From Bacteroidaceae bacterium (GTDB lineage Bacteria > Bacteroidota > Bacteroidia > Bacteroidales > Barnesiellaceae_A): a DNA stretch of 64,000 bases. Every line of letters starts with the position of its first letter. Positions within the stretch are counted from its first letter, which is position 1. The DNA is taken from the NCBI GenBank assembly GCA_017531985.1, contig JAFXJY010000019.1, positions 65,009 to 129,008 on the forward strand, written 5' to 3'. The notes beneath the pieces are model-generated. The model was not told where the DNA came from and made no database searches. It saw only the letters and a list, made by a program, of their open reading frames with translations. The position numbers and the translations under genes are program-made. This document shows positions 44,823 through 54,764 of this stretch, one piece after another.

Positions 44823-46760
44823 ATGCAAGAATATCAACTACAAGACTGGTTGCCTACCTCGCGAAAAGAGATGGAGATGCGAGGATGGGATGATGTAGAT
44901 GTTATATTTTTCTCGGGCGATGCCTATGTCGACCACCCATCCTTTGGAGCAGCCGTCATAGGTCGAATACTGGAATGGGAAGGTTACCGAGTAGCAATCG
45001 TTCCGCAACCCAACTGGCGAGACGATTTGCGAGATTTCCGCAAGTTAGGTCGTCCGCGATTATTTTTTGCCTTGTCGGCGGGAGCCATGGATTCGATGGT
45101 CAATCATTACACAGCCAACAAACGTCGCCGCAGCGATGATGCATATACACCGGGCGGACGACATGGCATGCGTCCCGACTATCCTACAATTGTGTACACC
45201 AAGATACTCAAAGAATTATATCCCGATGTACCTGTCATCATAGGTGGTATCGAAGCATCGTTGCGACGAGTGGCACATTACGATTATTGGCAAGACAAGT
45301 TACGCCCATCGATACTCAATGATTGTCATGCCGATATGCTGGTATATGGCATGGGGGAGCGTCCCATTGTCGAGATAGCTCGTCGCCTTGACCAAGGTGC
45401 AACCATTGCCGAGCTTCATAACGTTCCGCAGACGGCTTATATTACCCGAGACAATGATGTGCCTCGTCAGGACAACGACCATGTAATATTGGCTTCCTAT
45501 GAAGAATGCAAGAAGGACAAACGCAAGCAAGCCGAGAACTTCAAAATTGTTGAAGAGGAATCGAATGCCTTCCGAGCTCGACACTTGTGGCAACAATGTG
45601 GCGAAGAGTGGATTCACATCAATCCCCCCTACCCCCCGATGACTACCGAGGAGGTCGACCACACCTTCGACCTGCCATTTACAAGACTGCCACATCCCCG
45701 ATACAAAGGGAAAGTTATCCCCGCTTACGAAATGATACGGCACTCAGTGTGTCTGCATCGCGGATGTTTCGGAGGATGTGCATTCTGCACCATCTCGGCA
45801 CATCAAGGCAAATTTATCTCCTCGCGTTCCACCGACTCTATTATGCGAGAAGTGAAAGCCGTCACCCGAATGCCCGATTTTAAGGGATACATCAGCGACC
45901 TTGGAGGTCCATCGGCCAACATGTACATGATGCAAGGCGAGAAACAAGAGGCATGCCACAAGTGTCGTCGTCCCTCTTGTCTGTTTCCCTCAGTGTGTCC
46001 CAATCTTGTTACCGACCATCGCCCTCTGATGGAGCTGTATCGACAAGTTGATGCTCTGCCCCAAGTAAAGAAGTCGCACATAGGCAGCGGTATCCGTTAC
46101 GACCTTGTTCTTCACCGACATCGCCAGCCCGATGTAGCCGACAGCGGACGACTATATGCCGAGGAACTTATAACCCGGCATGTGTCGGGTCGGCTGAAAG
46201 TTGCACCCGAACACACATCGGACAACGTATTGCAATACATGCGTAAACCATCTTTCAAACTATTTCATGACTTCAAGTCACTCTTTGACAAGGTGAACAA
46301 GCGTGAAGGGCTGCGACAACAACTCATCCCCTATTTCATATCGAGCCACCCGGGCTGCACCGAAGAAAATATGGCGGAACTGGCAGTGACAACCAAGTAT
46401 CTTAATTTTCATCTCGAACAAGTACAAGACTTCACCCCCACCCCCATGACACTTGCCACCGAGATGTACTATACAGGTATCAATCCATACACAGGCGAGA
46501 AAGTATTTACTGCACGCAACGCCGAACAGAAGTTGGGACAACGTCGTTACTTTTTCTGGTATAAGCATGAATGTGAAGAGGAGATACGCAACTCGTTACT
46601 GCGTATGCATCGAGCCGACCTCATCCGACAACTCTATGGAGATCGTCCCTTTAAGCCCCTGCCCAAGCAAGTACCCAATGAAAAAGGGAACAACCCTTAC
46701 GGGGCTGATACTAAAAAGAATAAATACAACAACCGACCAAAGAATAAAAATAAAAAATAG
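44823..46760 (+). CDS. YgiQ family radical SAM protein
   Basis: 645 residues from the ATG at 44823. Large radical-SAM enzyme of the YgiQ/UPF0313 family; its reaction is not established. It opens with a B12-binding-like Rossmann part (VDVIFFSGDAYVDHPSFG near 25-42) and carries the radical-SAM cluster motif CFGGCAFC near 312-319. The C-terminal segment is family-typical (YTGINPYTGEKVF) and ends in a Lys/Asn-rich tail. Full length. Confidence 0.9.
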   Translation: MQEYQLQDWLPTSRKEMEMRGWDDVDVIFFSGDAYVDHPSFGAAVIGRILEWEGYRVAIVPQPNWRDDLRDFRKLGRPRLFFALSAGAMDSMVNHYTANKRRRSDDAYTPGGRHGMRPDYPTIVYTKILKELYPDVPVIIGGIEASLRRVAHYDYWQDKLRPSILNDCHADMLVYGMGERPIVEIARRLDQGATIAELHNVPQTAYITRDNDVPRQDNDHVILASYEECKKDKRKQAENFKIVEEESNAFRARHLWQQCGEEWIHINPPYPPMTTEEVDHTFDLPFTRLPHPRYKGKVIPAYEMIRHSVCLHRGCFGGCAFCTISAHQGKFISSRSTDSIMREVKAVTRMPDFKGYISDLGGPSANMYMMQGEKQEACHKCRRPSCLFPSVCPNLVTDHRPLMELYRQVDALPQVKKSHIGSGIRYDLVLHRHRQPDVADSGRLYAEELITRHVSGRLKVAPEHTSDNVLQYMRKPSFKLFHDFKSLFDKVNKREGLRQQLIPYFISSHPGCTEENMAELAVTTKYLNFHLEQVQDFTPTPMTLATEMYYTGINPYTGEKVFTARNAEQKLGQRRYFFWYKHECEEEIRNSLLRMHRADLIRQLYGDRPFKPLPKQVPNEKGNNPYGADTKKNKYNNRPKNKNKK

Positions 46761-46790
46761 TACCCCTCCAAAAGATTTTTCATCCGAGAA

Positions 46791-46820
46791 TTGTTTGACA
46801 AGATTTTATTAGTATATTTG
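46791..46820 (+). promoter_or_regulatory. Promoter of rel operon
   Basis: TTG at 46791-46793 and TATATTTG at 46813-46820, spacing 19 bp; expected leader about 100 nt. Confidence 0.65.
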
Positions 46821-46924
46821 TGAATGATAGGCAAATGTAGGTGAAATAAAATACAAGTTTAATAAATGTAATACATCACCTATATTACTTATCGATATAA
46901 AAGGTTTAAAAGATTATTGTAAAT

Positions 46925-49165
46925 ATGAAAGACGCAGAAGCACAAAAAGTACAAGATGAAATGTTGATAGAAGATGCTTTTCAAAATCTTCTGGAGGGGT
47001 ATTTGCGTTCCAACCATCGCAAAAAAATAGATATAATAAAACGAGCATACACATTCGCTCGCGAGGCACACAAAGGCGTGCGACGTCGCTCGGGCGAACC
47101 TTATATATTACACCCCATTGCAGTAGCTCGCATTGTGAGTCAAGAGATAGGTTTAGGCTCAACATCGATATGTGCTGCACTGCTACATGACGTTGTTGAA
47201 GATACCGACTACACTGTCGAGGACCTCAAAAATCTCTTCGGCGATAAGATTGCATCGATTGTTGAAGGATTGACCAAAATATCGGGCGGAGTGGTAGCCG
47301 ACCACATCTCGTTACAGACCGAGAACTTCCGCAAATTACTGCTTACCATGTCGGAGGACATTCGCGTTATCATTATAAAGATAGCCGACCGACTGCACAA
47401 CATGCGTACACTCGACTCAATGAGCCAAGTGAAACAATTCAAAATTGCCGGCGAAACCTCCTATATCTATGCACCACTGGCTCATCGTCTGGGACTATAC
47501 GCCATCAAAACCGAACTTGAAGATCTGAGTTTCAAGTTTGAACATCCCGATGCCTACGAAAAAATAAAACGTAAGATAGCCGACAGCAGTGAAGATCGCA
47601 ATGCTATATACAGTCACTTTGCACAGCCCATTGAGACACGACTTCATGAGAGAGGATTTGACTATACCATGAAAGCTCGCGTCAAGTCGGTATTCTCGAT
47701 ATGGCGAAAAATGCAAAAGAAAAACATCCCCTTTGAGGAAGTATATGACCTCTACGCTGTTCGCATCGTCTTTCAATGTCCCGAAGGCCAAGACGAGTCG
47801 GACATGTGTTGGGCAATATACAACATCATTACCAAGACATACCATCCTCACCCCGACCGCACCCGCAACTGGCTATCGACACCCAAGCCTAATGGCTACA
47901 AAGCCCTGCACGTTACCGTCATGGGTCCCGACGGAAAGTGGATAGAAGTGCAGATACGTTCACAGAAAATGGAGGATATAGCCGAACGCGGATTGGCGGC
48001 ACACTGGAAGTATAAGAGTGGTGATGTGAGCGAAGAGGGAGAACTCAACAACTGGATAGAGAATATCAAGAATGCACTCGACAATCCATCGCCCGATGCC
48101 ATGGACATGCTGTCGAACATAAAAATGAACTTGTACAGCAATGAAATATTTGTCTTTACGCCCAAGGGCGAGATGAAAACATTGCCTAAACATGCAACGG
48201 TACTTGATCTGGCCTTTCTACTACATAGCGACCTTGGATATCACTGCATAGCAGCCAAGGTCAATCACAAGCTCGTCCCGCTGTCGCAAGAGTTACATAG
48301 TGGCGATCAAGTAGAGATACTGACCTCCAAGACACAGTCGCCCAAGGCCGAATGGACTGACTATGTGACAACATCGGTAGCCAAGTCGCGACTGGCAGCA
48401 TCATTGCGTCGCGATCGTCGACAGATCATGACCCTTGGCGAAAAACAATTTCAGGAATTCCTCTCGGAGCATGGCAAGGAAATGAGCAGTGAGATTGTCA
48501 ACAGAGCCTTGGCACGTCTGGGATTTAAGACCCCCGACGAACTATTCTACAAGATAGGTAGCAAAGGTATGACTCTCGACGAGAACATCTTCAAGAAAAT
48601 GTTTGAGAGTCGCAACAAACTAATGCAATATCTCACATTGGGTCTTGGCAAGCAACGCGACGATAGCCATTCACAGTTGACCGACGACCCCAAAGAGAGT
48701 ATTAACCGCAAACAGACATATATCTTACGCAACAACGAAGGTAAGCCCAATTATATCATAGCCCCGTGCTGCCATCCCATCCCCGGAGATGATGTGCTGG
48801 GCATTGTAGAACCTAACGAACAGATGGTTGTTGTACACAAACAAGAATGCCCCGAGGCGATGAAACTGAAATCGACATTCGGCTCACGCATCGTATCGAC
48901 CATGTGGCAGACCGACAACAATCAGTCATTCCTTGTTAGCATAGAGATACGCGGCATCGACCGCAAAGGCATGCTTAATGATATAACGCGTACAATCACT
49001 ACCGACATGGACATAAACATGCGTTCACTCAATATCGAAGCCGACCGCGGTGTATTCACCGGTAGTTTGAATATTTATGTTCACGACACATTGGTAGTCA
49101 AACGCTTATGTAATGCACTGAGTCATATAAAAGGCATTGAAAAAGCGGTGCGAGTGAACAAATAA
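46925..49165 (+). CDS. rel: Bifunctional (p)ppGpp synthetase/hydrolase
   Basis: 746 residues. Canonical long RSH enzyme of the stringent response. Hydrolase HD domain: LHPIAVARI, LLHDVVEDTDY, ADRLHNMRTLDS. Synthetase: VYDLYAVRIVF with the catalytic Asp, TPKPNGYKALH and WIEVQIRSQKMEDIAERGLAAHWKYK read in two parts, all intact. Then TGS (about 400-460), a Cys-containing CCHPIPGDDV region near 618-627 and the C-terminal ACT domain. All catalytic positions lost in the paralogue at 16401 are present here, so this is the cell's likely (p)ppGpp synthase. First gene of a run with the 7TM-HD gene and dnaG. Confidence 0.95.
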   Translation: MKDAEAQKVQDEMLIEDAFQNLLEGYLRSNHRKKIDIIKRAYTFAREAHKGVRRRSGEPYILHPIAVARIVSQEIGLGSTSICAALLHDVVEDTDYTVEDLKNLFGDKIASIVEGLTKISGGVVADHISLQTENFRKLLLTMSEDIRVIIIKIADRLHNMRTLDSMSQVKQFKIAGETSYIYAPLAHRLGLYAIKTELEDLSFKFEHPDAYEKIKRKIADSSEDRNAIYSHFAQPIETRLHERGFDYTMKARVKSVFSIWRKMQKKNIPFEEVYDLYAVRIVFQCPEGQDESDMCWAIYNIITKTYHPHPDRTRNWLSTPKPNGYKALHVTVMGPDGKWIEVQIRSQKMEDIAERGLAAHWKYKSGDVSEEGELNNWIENIKNALDNPSPDAMDMLSNIKMNLYSNEIFVFTPKGEMKTLPKHATVLDLAFLLHSDLGYHCIAAKVNHKLVPLSQELHSGDQVEILTSKTQSPKAEWTDYVTTSVAKSRLAASLRRDRRQIMTLGEKQFQEFLSEHGKEMSSEIVNRALARLGFKTPDELFYKIGSKGMTLDENIFKKMFESRNKLMQYLTLGLGKQRDDSHSQLTDDPKESINRKQTYILRNNEGKPNYIIAPCCHPIPGDDVLGIVEPNEQMVVVHKQECPEAMKLKSTFGSRIVSTMWQTDNNQSFLVSIEIRGIDRKGMLNDITRTITTDMDINMRSLNIEADRGVFTGSLNIYVHDTLVVKRLCNALSHIKGIEKAVRVNK

Positions 49166-49195
49166 AATTACCCATCCCTCCAAATGCAATGAATT

Positions 49196-51283
49196 ATGAA
49201 AAAGACGACCGAAAATAATCACAAAATCACTCTGTGGCTGATACGCATCTTGATATTTGTATCGGCAGTATTCATACTTGCCTATTTCTTTCCTCGTCAG
49301 GGAAAAACATTCATGGCATTTGAGGAAGGTCGTCCATGGGCTCACAGCCTGCTGACAGCTCCCTTTGACTTTCCTGTATACAAAGACGATGCTGTGCTAC
49401 AACAAGAGCGTGACAGCATACTGAACACATTCGAGCCGGTGTATATTGTCAATAAAGAGATAAGCTCTCAGATGACCGACGAGTTTGAGAAAAAACTGAA
49501 CGAATATACCGGTATAAACTTATCGCAAACTCAGAAGGAGCAATATCTGCAATCACTTCGCGAAATATACAGCAAAGGCATTATTTCGTCAGAGAACCAG
49601 AGTCAACTGAAAGCCGATAAGAAGTCGGGCATACTATTGCTCGAAAACAACGTAACACAGAACAAGTCCATTGAAGAGATACATACTCCCAAGAGTGCTT
49701 ACGAAAGTATCATGTCGCAATATGGTGACAACTTCTCACGTCACATATTACAGAGTAGCAACATCAACGAATATCTTACAGCCAACCTCTTGTATGACAG
49801 CATAACAAGCAACAAGATACGCGAAGAGCTACTCCAACAGATTGTTCCATCGGAAGGAATGATACAGGCCGGAGAACGTATCATCGATCGCGGAGAGATA
49901 GTAACACCCGAGTTGTATCGCATACTCACATCGTATGAAACGGCTCTTTCGAAACGCAACGACATCAATCCTCACCAAGAGAAATATATCATTGCCGGTA
50001 AAGTTATTGTCTTCGGTGCCATCATGTTGCTGATGTACATATTTCTTGCATTCTTCCGTCCTCGATTGTGGCGTAACACTCGTGCCATAAGTCTGATAAT
50101 ATTATTGATAGTAGTAGCCTCAACGGCAGCATTTATCGTATCGAGCAGAGGACTGTACAGTATATATTATGTACCGCTGACGATTGTACCTATTATAGTT
50201 GTGACGTTCTTCGACTCACGCACAGCCATGTATGCCCACCTTATAACTACTATCATAAGTTCATTTGCGGCACCACTGCCCATACAATACTTTTTCATGC
50301 AACTGGCAGCGGGCATGGCTACTATTGACAGTCTTAACAATCTGTCGAAACGCTCACAACTATTCCGTTGCTCGGTGATAGTATTTGCCGTATATGCATT
50401 GACTTACGTCGGTTATATACTCTTCAACGAAGGAAATATCAACGAGATATCTACCCATATGCTCATCATATTACTCATCAATAGTTCGTTGGTATTGTTC
50501 TCATATCTGCTCATATACATCTTCGAACGCCTGTTTGGTTTTATGTCGTCGGTAACATTGGTAGAATTATCGGATATCAACTCACCTCTGTTACAACAAC
50601 TATCGGAGGAGGCTCCGGGAACATTCCAACATGCCATGCAAGTATCGAACCTTGCAGCAGCGGCAGCCCATCATGTGGGAGCTAACGCACAATTGGTGCG
50701 TACCGGAGCATTGTATCATGACATAGGCAAGCTGATGAATCCATCATTCTTTACCGAGAACCAATCGGGAGCCGATAGTCCGCACAAAAATTTAGACCTC
50801 GTAGAGAGTGCCCGCATCATTATATCGCATGTCAATGATGGACTAAAAATGGCTGAGAAGCAAGGACTGCCCATGCAGATTCAAGAATTTATAGCTACAC
50901 ATCATGGTCATGGCAAAGCTAAATATTTCTACACGACCTATTGCAACCAGCACCCTGACGAGGAGGTAGATGAGTCAAAATTCACCTATCCGGGTCACAA
51001 CCCACAGTCGAAGGAGACCGGTATCATGATGATGGCTGATGCCGTAGAGGCGGCATCGCGAAGCCTTAAAGAGTATAACCATGAGGCAATATCGCAACTT
51101 GTGTCACGTATCATTGATGCACAAATATCCGAAGGTCTGCTCAAAGATACTCCTTTAAGTTTTCGAGATGTGGAAACCATCAAGGAGACTTTTACCGACA
51201 AATTGATGACTATTTACCACACTCGCATAGCCTATCCTACCCTCAATGCGAAAAAGGATGTAAAAGCCGAGGAGAAGAAGTAG
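49196..51283 (+). CDS. 7TM-HD phosphodiesterase (PgpH-like)
   Basis: 695 residues. N-terminal span (about 14-34), a periplasmic 7TMR-HDED-like region to about 265, then a cluster of membrane spans (about 265-455), then a cytoplasmic HD domain: HAMQVSNLAAAAAHHVGANA and GALYHDIGKL near 480-512, HVNDG and ATHHGHG near 540-570. In Listeria, PgpH of this type hydrolyses c-di-AMP. Same activity here is inference. Begins 30 bp after rel and 24 bp before dnaG. Confidence 0.9.
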   Translation: MKKTTENNHKITLWLIRILIFVSAVFILAYFFPRQGKTFMAFEEGRPWAHSLLTAPFDFPVYKDDAVLQQERDSILNTFEPVYIVNKEISSQMTDEFEKKLNEYTGINLSQTQKEQYLQSLREIYSKGIISSENQSQLKADKKSGILLLENNVTQNKSIEEIHTPKSAYESIMSQYGDNFSRHILQSSNINEYLTANLLYDSITSNKIREELLQQIVPSEGMIQAGERIIDRGEIVTPELYRILTSYETALSKRNDINPHQEKYIIAGKVIVFGAIMLLMYIFLAFFRPRLWRNTRAISLIILLIVVASTAAFIVSSRGLYSIYYVPLTIVPIIVVTFFDSRTAMYAHLITTIISSFAAPLPIQYFFMQLAAGMATIDSLNNLSKRSQLFRCSVIVFAVYALTYVGYILFNEGNINEISTHMLIILLINSSLVLFSYLLIYIFERLFGFMSSVTLVELSDINSPLLQQLSEEAPGTFQHAMQVSNLAAAAAHHVGANAQLVRTGALYHDIGKLMNPSFFTENQSGADSPHKNLDLVESARIIISHVNDGLKMAEKQGLPMQIQEFIATHHGHGKAKYFYTTYCNQHPDEEVDESKFTYPGHNPQSKETGIMMMADAVEAASRSLKEYNHEAISQLVSRIIDAQISEGLLKDTPLSFRDVETIKETFTDKLMTIYHTRIAYPTLNAKKDVKAEEKK

Positions 51284-51307
51284 TACCTACACACAGAGAA
51301 TAAGAGC

Positions 51308-53635
51308 ATGATTGACCAACACACAGTCGACCGTATCATCGAGGCAGCCAATATCGTAGAGGTTGTGTCAGACTTTGTCACACTGCGTCGCCGAGGAGCA
51401 AACTATGTGGGATTGTGTCCGTTTCACGATGAAAAGACGCCCTCATTTTCAGTTTCTCCGGCACGAGGCATATGCAAGTGTTTCAGCTGTGGCAAGGGTG
51501 GTAATGCGGTACACTTTGTGATGGAACATGAGCAGATTACCTTCTATGAGGCTCTGAAATATTTGGCTCGCAAGTACAACATAGAGATACAAGAAAAACA
51601 GCTCACAGAGGAGGAGAAGCAACGAAAGACCGACCGCGAAAGTATGCTCATTGTGAATGAGTATGCACAGAAATTTTTTGCCACTAACCTGCTCGAAAAT
51701 GCCGAAGGTCGTTCCATAGGATTGAGCTATTTCCGAGAACGAGGTTTCGGTGAAGATATTATCAACAAATTCGGATTGGGCTACTCACCCGAGCAACGCG
51801 ATGCCCTTGCCCAAGATGCCATCAAGCGAGGATACAAGAAAGAATACCTCGTCAAGACAGGACTCTGTCTTGAATCGCAACAAGGAACACTCTACGACCG
51901 ATATAAGGGTCGTGTGATATTTCCCATCCACAGCCTGTCGGGCAAAGTAATTGCATTCGGCGGACGTATTCTCCGCAAAGATGAAAAGTCGGCCAAATAT
52001 GTCAACTCGCCCGAGTCGGAGGTGTACCGCAAGAGCGATGTCCTATATGGCATCTATCATGCCAAGCAGTCGATTGTAAAGAACGACTTCTGTTATCTGG
52101 TAGAGGGATACACCGATGTATTATCGATGCACCAAGCCGGCATTGAAAACGTTGTAGCTTCGTCGGGAACTTCGCTTACTCCGGGACAGATACGACTCAT
52201 ACACCGCTTTACCAACAACATTACCGTACTCTATGACGGTGACGCTGCCGGTATAAAGGCATCGTTGCGTGGTATAGACCTCATTCTGCAAGAAGGTATG
52301 AACATCAAGGTCGTGCTACTGCCCGACGGTGATGACCCTGACTCATTTTCCAAGAAACAGAGTGCATCCGATTTTACCGCCTACATACATGCTCACGAGA
52401 CCGACTTCATACGCTTTAAGACCAATCTTCTACTGCAAGGTGCCGGAAACGATCCCATCAAACGTGCTACGCTCATAGGCGACATAGTGCGTTCGATAGC
52501 TATCATCCCCGATAACATACTACGCTCGGTCTATGTGCAAGATTGTGCAAGATTACTCAATGTCGATGAACAGATGTTACTGCGAGAGGTCAACTCGATA
52601 CGCCGAGACAAGCGAGAGAAAGAACTTGCCGACAAAGAGAAAACAAATCGTATAGAGAAAGAGAAACAGACCTATCCCGAGGTCAGTTTACCCACCTTAA
52701 TAGGAGGCTCGTCCGACAAAGAGCTACAAGGTAGCTCTCCATCGACTGAGAGCATCCCCTCCACCATCGCACCGGCAGCCGACAACATGCCCGACGAGAC
52801 ACTACTGCCTCCGCTCGAACAATACAACGAACCTCCCACACCGACCGATATAGATGTCACGCCAAAGATTAATCTGCCCACAACCTCCAAAGAGAATAAA
52901 ATTATCATCGAGTGTGAGCGTACTCTTGCACAATATATATTGCGGTATGGATTTGCCAAGATAGTACATTACGACGAGAACCAAGAGGAGCATCCCTGTC
53001 GAGTATTGGACTATATTCTACAAGAATTGGCGGCTGATAATGTAACGATAACTCATCCCATCTACCATCGACTCATTGAGGGAGCATGTAGCATAGAGCA
53101 TGAAGCCGCACTTCAATATGCCGATATGAAACTCGAACATCAGTTGCCTACGCTTCGTGAAGCATTGCAAGCCGAGTTGAATAAAATATACAGTCAAGAG
53201 GAACCCGACGAGAAATTAATAAAACTTGCCGAGGATAGGTTTCAAGCAGCCTGCCAGAAGGTAAGATATGAAGCAGAGATTTCATATATAGGTCACACCT
53301 ACATCAATAGTGCCGACATGCAACTAAGCACAACAGCCATCGACTTGATGAACGACCGCCATCAACTAAGCAAGATTCACACCAAGTATCAGGTAGTTGA
53401 ACGCGATGTTGACCGGCTCAACACACTTATTCCGCGTGCCGTTTTTGAGCTAAAAGATGCCATCCTCATGCAACGCATCGCTTCACTTCGCAACGAACTG
53501 CGTGAACAGCAAGCCGCTCTCACGACCGACAAGGTTGAGGAAATCATGCAACAAATAGCCCTATACATGGAAGTACGCAAGAGTATTGCCCTCTACTTGG
53601 GTGAACGAATCGTCCCCGGAAAGATGAGCAAATAA
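51308..53635 (+). CDS. dnaG: DNA primase
   Basis: 775 residues. Makes RNA primers for replication. The N-terminal CHC2 zinc finger is in CPFHDEKTPSF and CKCFSCGKGG (about 38-66). The core has the TOPRIM catalytic acids in VEGYTDVLSMHQAG near 262 and LYDGDAAGIKAS near 308-319, followed by DGDDPDSF. The 430-560 stretch is long, Lys/Glu then Pro/Thr/Ser-rich and looks disordered; this linker plus a longer C-terminal helicase-binding part explains the extra length over E. coli DnaG (581). Last gene of the rel-7TM-HD-dnaG run. Confidence 0.95.
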   Translation: MIDQHTVDRIIEAANIVEVVSDFVTLRRRGANYVGLCPFHDEKTPSFSVSPARGICKCFSCGKGGNAVHFVMEHEQITFYEALKYLARKYNIEIQEKQLTEEEKQRKTDRESMLIVNEYAQKFFATNLLENAEGRSIGLSYFRERGFGEDIINKFGLGYSPEQRDALAQDAIKRGYKKEYLVKTGLCLESQQGTLYDRYKGRVIFPIHSLSGKVIAFGGRILRKDEKSAKYVNSPESEVYRKSDVLYGIYHAKQSIVKNDFCYLVEGYTDVLSMHQAGIENVVASSGTSLTPGQIRLIHRFTNNITVLYDGDAAGIKASLRGIDLILQEGMNIKVVLLPDGDDPDSFSKKQSASDFTAYIHAHETDFIRFKTNLLLQGAGNDPIKRATLIGDIVRSIAIIPDNILRSVYVQDCARLLNVDEQMLLREVNSIRRDKREKELADKEKTNRIEKEKQTYPEVSLPTLIGGSSDKELQGSSPSTESIPSTIAPAADNMPDETLLPPLEQYNEPPTPTDIDVTPKINLPTTSKENKIIIECERTLAQYILRYGFAKIVHYDENQEEHPCRVLDYILQELAADNVTITHPIYHRLIEGACSIEHEAALQYADMKLEHQLPTLREALQAELNKIYSQEEPDEKLIKLAEDRFQAACQKVRYEAEISYIGHTYINSADMQLSTTAIDLMNDRHQLSKIHTKYQVVERDVDRLNTLIPRAVFELKDAILMQRIASLRNELREQQAALTTDKVEEIMQQIALYMEVRKSIALYLGERIVPGKMSK

Positions 53636-53694
53636 TGGGTGGTACTTACCAATAACAATCTATCTCTCTTTGCAAGCATAGTATAAAATAGTCA

Positions 53695-53729
53695 AGGACG
53701 TGTCACTTCTTTTCTGAATGACACGTCCT
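53695..53729 (+). terminator. Hairpin after dnaG
   Basis: Perfect 11-bp stem (53695-53705 with 53719-53729, AGGACGTGTCA) 60 bp past the dnaG stop. Following bases are only weakly T-rich. Confidence 0.65.
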
Positions 53730-53807
53730 CGTTAAACTAAACAGTCTACTATAATTAGGCGTGCAGATAATACACTTATTATAGACGTTCTCTTATCTCA
53801 TATAGGC

Positions 53808-54737
53808 TCAAAGGGCAAGGCGAAATCCGAAGCTGCTGGTAGTCTTATCGGGTAGGCTATAACTGCGAAGCGTTACACGACAACCCCATTCTACACCGTC
53901 CCAACCACCTCCACGGTTAACGCGTGAGCCTCCTGTGAGTGGTCCTTGCGGATCGATCAGGTCTTTTTCATCATATGCTCCATACCAGTCGTTACACCAC
54001 TCCCACACATTACCGGTCATGTCATAGAGACCCAGTTCGTTGGGTTGCTTTGTTCCTACAATGTGTGTTCCATAATTGTCGGTGGTATCATAGGCGTTGT
54101 CATAGTACCATGCTACATCGTCGACATTGTCACTACCGCTAAACTTATAACCCTGACTTTGGTTTCCACCGCGAGCTGCATATTCCCATTCGGCTTCGGT
54201 GAGAAGTCGGAAGTTTTTACCGGTAATCTGGTTCAACCGCGGCAGGAAATAATCAACAATGTCATAGTATGTTACATAATATGCCGGGAAATAGTCACCA
54301 TCGCCGTAAGAGGCATTGGGATCTTTACCCAACCAAGGGTCGTCTCCTACCGATGTCATGGTTGTGCCATCGGCTGCCTGACCTTCGTATGTCATAACGT
54401 ATTCCCATAACTTCTGGGTTACTTCATACTTGCCAATATAAAAGGACGAGAGTGTAACAGTATGAGGAGTCTCATCGACATCGGCATCACTGTCATTAGT
54501 ACCCATAGTGAATGTTCCACCCTCAACATATACCATCTCATCGAAAGATATGTTTTCGAAAATGTCAAACTCCGACTCGGGTGCTGCCCATTCTACTTTA
54601 AGACTATCTATCTGTTCAACATTGAAACTCTGTATTACTTCTCCTCCACTATATAAGTTGATAACGCGTTGTTGTGATGTTGCCGTCATAGATAACAGGC
54701 ATGCCGTTGCAGCTATTAGGTAATGATTTGCTTTCAT
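53808..54737 (-). CDS. Exported SUMF1/FGE-fold protein, probably non-catalytic
   Basis: 309 residues with a signal peptide (about 1-21). Residues 25-60 form a short beta module ending in IDSLKVEW, common at the head of Bacteroidota surface proteins. Residues 66-309 are a formylglycine-generating-enzyme fold: MVYVEGGTFTMGTN, YIGKYEVTQKLWEYV, LLTEAEWEYAARGG, MTGNVWEWCNDW, RGGGWDG and a closing SFGFRLAL. The Cys pair of a true sulfatase-maturing enzyme is not present near the end (only GCR remains), so I expect a binding or structural role rather than sulfatase activation. It lies 27 bp behind a small T9SS cargo gene on the same strand and has no sorting domain itself. Confidence 0.85.
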   Translation of the reverse strand: MKANHYLIAATACLLSMTATSQQRVINLYSGGEVIQSFNVEQIDSLKVEWAAPESEFDIFENISFDEMVYVEGGTFTMGTNDSDADVDETPHTVTLSSFYIGKYEVTQKLWEYVMTYEGQAADGTTMTSVGDDPWLGKDPNASYGDGDYFPAYYVTYYDIVDYFLPRLNQITGKNFRLLTEAEWEYAARGGNQSQGYKFSGSDNVDDVAWYYDNAYDTTDNYGTHIVGTKQPNELGLYDMTGNVWEWCNDWYGAYDEKDLIDPQGPLTGGSRVNRGGGWDGVEWGCRVTLRSYSLPDKTTSSFGFRLAL

Positions 54738-54764
54738 AATGGTATATTTTTTTTAGAAAGATTG

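Noticed and set aside
53946-54410. 154-codon plus-strand frame
   Set aside because: Lies entirely opposite the SUMF1-fold gene. Its Cys/Ile-rich product looks like a reverse-frame artefact.
53808-54737. True sulfatase-maturing formylglycine-generating enzyme
   Set aside because: The two active-site Cys expected near the C-terminus are not both present and no sulfatase gene is nearby.
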